From Candidatus Zhuqueibacterota bacterium 4484_188 (lineage in GTDB: Bacteria > Calditrichota > Calditrichia > RBG-13-44-9), in assembly GCA_002049825.1 (NCBI GenBank), contig MVCZ01000066.1, positions 1-8,649 on the forward strand: DNA of 8,649 nucleotides. The letters run 5' to 3'. Positions within the stretch are counted from its first letter, which is position 1; each line of letters begins with the position of its first letter. Positions 6,581-8,649 of this stretch are shown here, one piece after another. The notes under the pieces are model-generated. The model was not told where the DNA came from. It did no database searches and saw only the letters and a list, made by a program, of their open reading frames with translations. A program made the position numbers and the translations under genes.

Positions 6581-6682
6581 ATTTGTAAATTGAATTTTGG
6601 AATTTCCCGCCGGACTTTTCATACGCACTTACGATTCTCCACTCCGCATTGGCGCTTCGCTCGAAATGAAAGGAAGTTCCAC

Positions 6683-7723
6683 TTAACGCAGCAACTTACT
6701 CACCGAACGTTTCTTGTTTATATTATAGATCACCTTGGCAAAAAGCGGTGCAACACTCACTTCTTCGTACCAGACTGTGCTTTTTACGAAGGCTTCTCCC
6801 CAAAAAACGGCGTCTGTTCCGATTACTTTTTTGATTACCTTTTCATCGTACGCCCGGTCAATCCGCTCAACTGCATTCCCATTAAAGAATGGCAGACTGA
6901 CGGCAACATAGATATCTTTGGCGCCTTTTTCCTTCAGCAGCGACGCAGCGGATAACATAGTGCCACCGGTAGCAATCATATCATCCACAATCAGCACATC
7001 TTTATCTTTAACCCGACCCACCAGGCGCATGCTTTCCACTTTACTCACTTTACTGTAGTCCCGGGCTTTGTCGACAATCGCCAGCGGGGTACCCAGTATT
7101 TTGGAATAATGCCGGGCACGTTCTGCACTACCCACGTCCGGTCCGGTGACTACCAGGTTGCCGGTATCCAGTTTCATAGTCTGGGTAATGTAGTCGATTA
7201 GTTCGCCGGAAGCGTGCATATCTTCTAACTTGGTAAAATTAAAAAACCCCTGGATAGCCTCTGCGTGAATATCCAGAGTGAGCACTCGCTGGGCGCCGGC
7301 GGCTTCCAGCAAATGCGCCACTAACCTGGCGCTGATTGCCTCGCGGGTCTTGCGTCGCTCCTGGCGCGCGTAGGGATATTGCGGGGTGACTGCGGTTATA
7401 TGATCCGGATCTGCCTGATAGGCACCATTGATTGCGGTTACCAGCGCCATCAGGTTATCATTCACCGAACGGTCGCTCAGCGGGTCGTCCATACATTGAA
7501 TGATATACACATCGTCTCCCCGGATAAACTCGTTGATTACCACCTTTACTTCCCCGTTCGGGAAAATGATTTCAACCGAATCGCAAATTCTGTACTCTCT
7601 TTCATCCTTTTCTTTCTTGGCAATTTTGCCCAGTTCCGTAACGATACGTTTGGCAAAACTTTTCCCGGAGTTACAGGCAATAATTGATAGCGGACCTCTG
7701 TTCTCTAACGGGTTACCCTGCAT
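6683..7723 (-). CDS. prs: Ribose-phosphate pyrophosphokinase (PRPP synthetase), long divergent form
   Basis: The enzyme transfers pyrophosphate from ATP to ribose 5-phosphate, making PRPP for nucleotide, histidine, tryptophan and NAD synthesis. Family marks in order: I-R-G-D-D-V-Y-I-I-Q (67-76), P-Y-A-R-Q-E-R-R (117-124), D-I-H-A-E-A-I-Q-G-F-F (151-161), G-P-D-V-G (194-198), the flexible-loop D-K-A-R (218-221) with catalytic-type K219 and R221, the PRPP loop V-D-D-M-I-A-T-G-G-T (246-255), and the C-terminal S-V-x-P-L-x-A-K. At 346 residues it is some 30 longer than the usual form of about 315, through extra residues near 34-55 and 302-320. Odd points: A251 stands where the PRPP loop normally has Asp (D-T-A-G-T), and P-N-G-E replaces the usual S-D-G-E. 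The ATG at 7723 has GGAG ten bases upstream and overlaps the end of the phosphatase gene by 11 bases, so the two are cotranscribed and probably translationally coupled. Confidence 0.93.
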   Translation of the reverse strand: MQGNPLENRGPLSIIACNSGKSFAKRIVTELGKIAKKEKDEREYRICDSVEIIFPNGEVKVVINEFIRGDDVYIIQCMDDPLSDRSVNDNLMALVTAINGAYQADPDHITAVTPQYPYARQERRKTREAISARLVAHLLEAAGAQRVLTLDIHAEAIQGFFNFTKLEDMHASGELIDYITQTMKLDTGNLVVTGPDVGSAERARHYSKILGTPLAIVDKARDYSKVSKVESMRLVGRVKDKDVLIVDDMIATGGTMLSAASLLKEKGAKDIYVAVSLPFFNGNAVERIDRAYDEKVIKKVIGTDAVFWGEAFVKSTVWYEEVSVAPLFAKVIYNINKKRSVSKLLR

Positions 7724-8534
7724 GGTGTCTTTTCTCCAGATTTTGGATTGTTTGTGAGAAATGATGTTTGGTTACTTCAAGGAGCGCCCGGTGAACTTCA
7801 GGATTTCCGGCTATAATGAAACCGGTATCAAGAAAGTGGTTTTCTCCCCGGAAATCGGTAACGATTCCCCCGGTTTCTTGAATAAGCAGACTGCCGGCGG
7901 CGATATCCCACATGCTCAGTCCGAGTTCGAAGAAACCTTCAAATCGTCCCAGGGCAGTATGGCTTAAATCCAGGGCGGCTGAACCCATGCGCCTCATGCC
8001 GCTGCATTTAAGGAACACTTCTTCGAACGCCAGTAAGTATTTCGGTAAATATTCTTTGAATTTAAACGGAAAGCCAGTGGCGATGAGCGCCCGGGAGAAG
8101 GGTCTGGTACTAATTTTCATTTGCTTGCCGTTGCAAGTAGCGCCGCTGCCTTCTTCTGCGGCAAATAGCTCGTCATGCACCGGATCGTAAACAACCCCGA
8201 TGATTATTTCCTCGTTTTGCTGTAAGGCAATAGAAACCGAAAATTCCGGGATGTTTTGAATAAAATTTTTGGTGCCGTCTAACGGGTCGATGATCCAGCG
8301 GAAAGCATTTTCCCCGCTCCGACGGGTGCCTTCCTCTGCCAGAATTTTATGTTCCGGGAAATGGGACAAGATGGTTTCCACAATCATTTTTTCGGAGTTT
8401 TGATCGACAAATGTGACAAAATCGTTTTGTGCTTTTTCGTCAATGTTTTCGGGGGAAATTTTACCACGATTTTCCAGAAGGTATCTTCCGGCTTCCCGGG
8501 CTGCCTGTATGGCGACATCTATAAATTCCGGCAT
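7713..8534 (-). CDS. Inositol-monophosphatase-family sugar phosphatase (SuhB-like)
   Basis: A 273-residue protein of normal family length. It shows the three metal-binding signatures: A-E-E-G (66-69, E67), W-I-I-D-P-L-D-G-T (80-88, with D83 and D86) and S-M-W-D-I-A-A-G (207-214, with D210 as the last metal ligand). These enzymes use magnesium to hydrolyse phosphate monoesters such as inositol 1-phosphate; bacterial members vary in substrate (inositol phosphates, fructose-1,6-bisphosphate, histidinol phosphate or PAP), and the sequence does not settle which. Cytoplasmic, no signal peptide. The ATG at 8534 has GGAT about eight bases upstream. The coding end overlaps the prs start by 11 bases, so it is the first visible gene of a two-gene leftward operon. 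A link to sugar-phosphate metabolism with prs is plausible but inferred. Confidence 0.9.
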   Translation of the reverse strand: MPEFIDVAIQAAREAGRYLLENRGKISPENIDEKAQNDFVTFVDQNSEKMIVETILSHFPEHKILAEEGTRRSGENAFRWIIDPLDGTKNFIQNIPEFSVSIALQQNEEIIIGVVYDPVHDELFAAEEGSGATCNGKQMKISTRPFSRALIATGFPFKFKEYLPKYLLAFEEVFLKCSGMRRMGSAALDLSHTALGRFEGFFELGLSMWDIAAGSLLIQETGGIVTDFRGENHFLDTGFIIAGNPEVHRALLEVTKHHFSQTIQNLEKRHHAG

Positions 8535-8649
8535 GTAACTTATCCGTTTCTTTCAAATGGTTTGCGTAAAAAAGTGTTCCTTCGGTTAACCGGACTGTTT
8601 GGTGAAAACGGGGTCAAATTCGTATTTCGCCGAACTCTTTGAGTTTGTT
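8535..8649. other. Leader of the phosphatase-prs operon, with a possible upstream gene tail
   Basis: On the minus strand one frame reads 20 codons from the window edge to TAA at 8586-8588 with C-ending codons typical of the neighbours (K-Y-E-F-D-P-V-F-T-K-Q-S-G); another reads 11 codons to TGA at 8614-8616 (K-L-K-E-F-G-E-I-R-I). Either could be the end of an upstream gene on the same strand, about 50-80 bases before the phosphatase, but too little is visible to choose. No clear promoter boxes are seen. Confidence 0.25.

Larger units (their letters stand above)
6179..6682. other. Gene-free 504-base stretch with decayed repeats
   Basis: I see no credible gene here on either strand; open frames are short, lack codon structure and have no good ribosome site. 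It holds remnants of dispersed intergenic repeats: a degraded hairpin-type repeat around 6375-6437, an AT-rich perfect hairpin (6437-6463), a C/T/G-rich palindromic patch (6525-6580), AT-rich TTTGGA/GGAATTT-like low-complexity text on both sides of it (6500-6524, 6580-6605), and a segment at 6641-6670 (CGCTTCGCTCGAAATGA) typical of intergenic repeat debris. The prs transcript probably ends somewhere inside it and the bshB1 promoter should lie near its left end. Confidence 0.5.

Noticed and set aside
6524..6955. 143-codon plus-strand frame
   Set aside because: Its first part is repeat debris and the rest is antisense to the end of prs.

Overview
The window looks like an ordinary chromosomal stretch from a bacterium with balanced to slightly AT-rich DNA. 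A bacillithiol-type BshB1, a CHASE2 adenylate cyclase, a long-form PRPP synthetase and decayed intergenic repeats together hint at the FCB/Calditrichota-Ignavibacteria part of the tree. That placement is inference from gene style, not proof.

Left part (1-3153): the first 37 codons of endonuclease III (nth) run leftward off the window. A 314-base divergent spacer follows, holding a perfect 10-bp inverted repeat and a possible small ORF on the minus strand. Rightward lies a two-gene unit 13 bases apart: a 525-residue TPR-repeat protein of unknown role, started at a TTG codon, and a fold-type I (class V) PLP enzyme that resembles cysteine desulfurases but lacks their catalytic cysteine.

Middle part (3154-6178): two convergent genes, both broken. 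The rightward gene is a membrane CHASE2 receptor-type adenylate/guanylate cyclase. The leftward gene is the bacillithiol-pathway deacetylase bshB1. Each has lost a short internal piece (about 59 and 37 bases, judged against the family pattern), which removes conserved residues and shifts the frame. The downstream codons remain perfectly sensible in another frame, so the damage is either very recent or an assembly error. Between the two genes sits a 171-base element bounded by imperfect terminal inverted repeats with a perfect 15-bp hairpin in its centre, a MITE-like structure that may also serve as a two-way terminator.

Right part (6179-8649): a 500-base gene-free stretch holds decayed palindromic repeats and an AT-rich hairpin. 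Leftward, an inositol-monophosphatase-family phosphatase and ribose-phosphate pyrophosphokinase (prs) form an operon with an 11-base overlap. The last 115 bases carry the phosphatase leader and perhaps the tail of another leftward gene.

I see no CRISPR array, tRNA, rRNA, transposase, phage gene or defence cassette. The most noteworthy signals are the paired frameshifting deletions around the MITE-like element, the divergent PRPP synthetase and the unassigned C-terminal half of the TPR protein. I do not see convincing evidence of a new multi-gene system.
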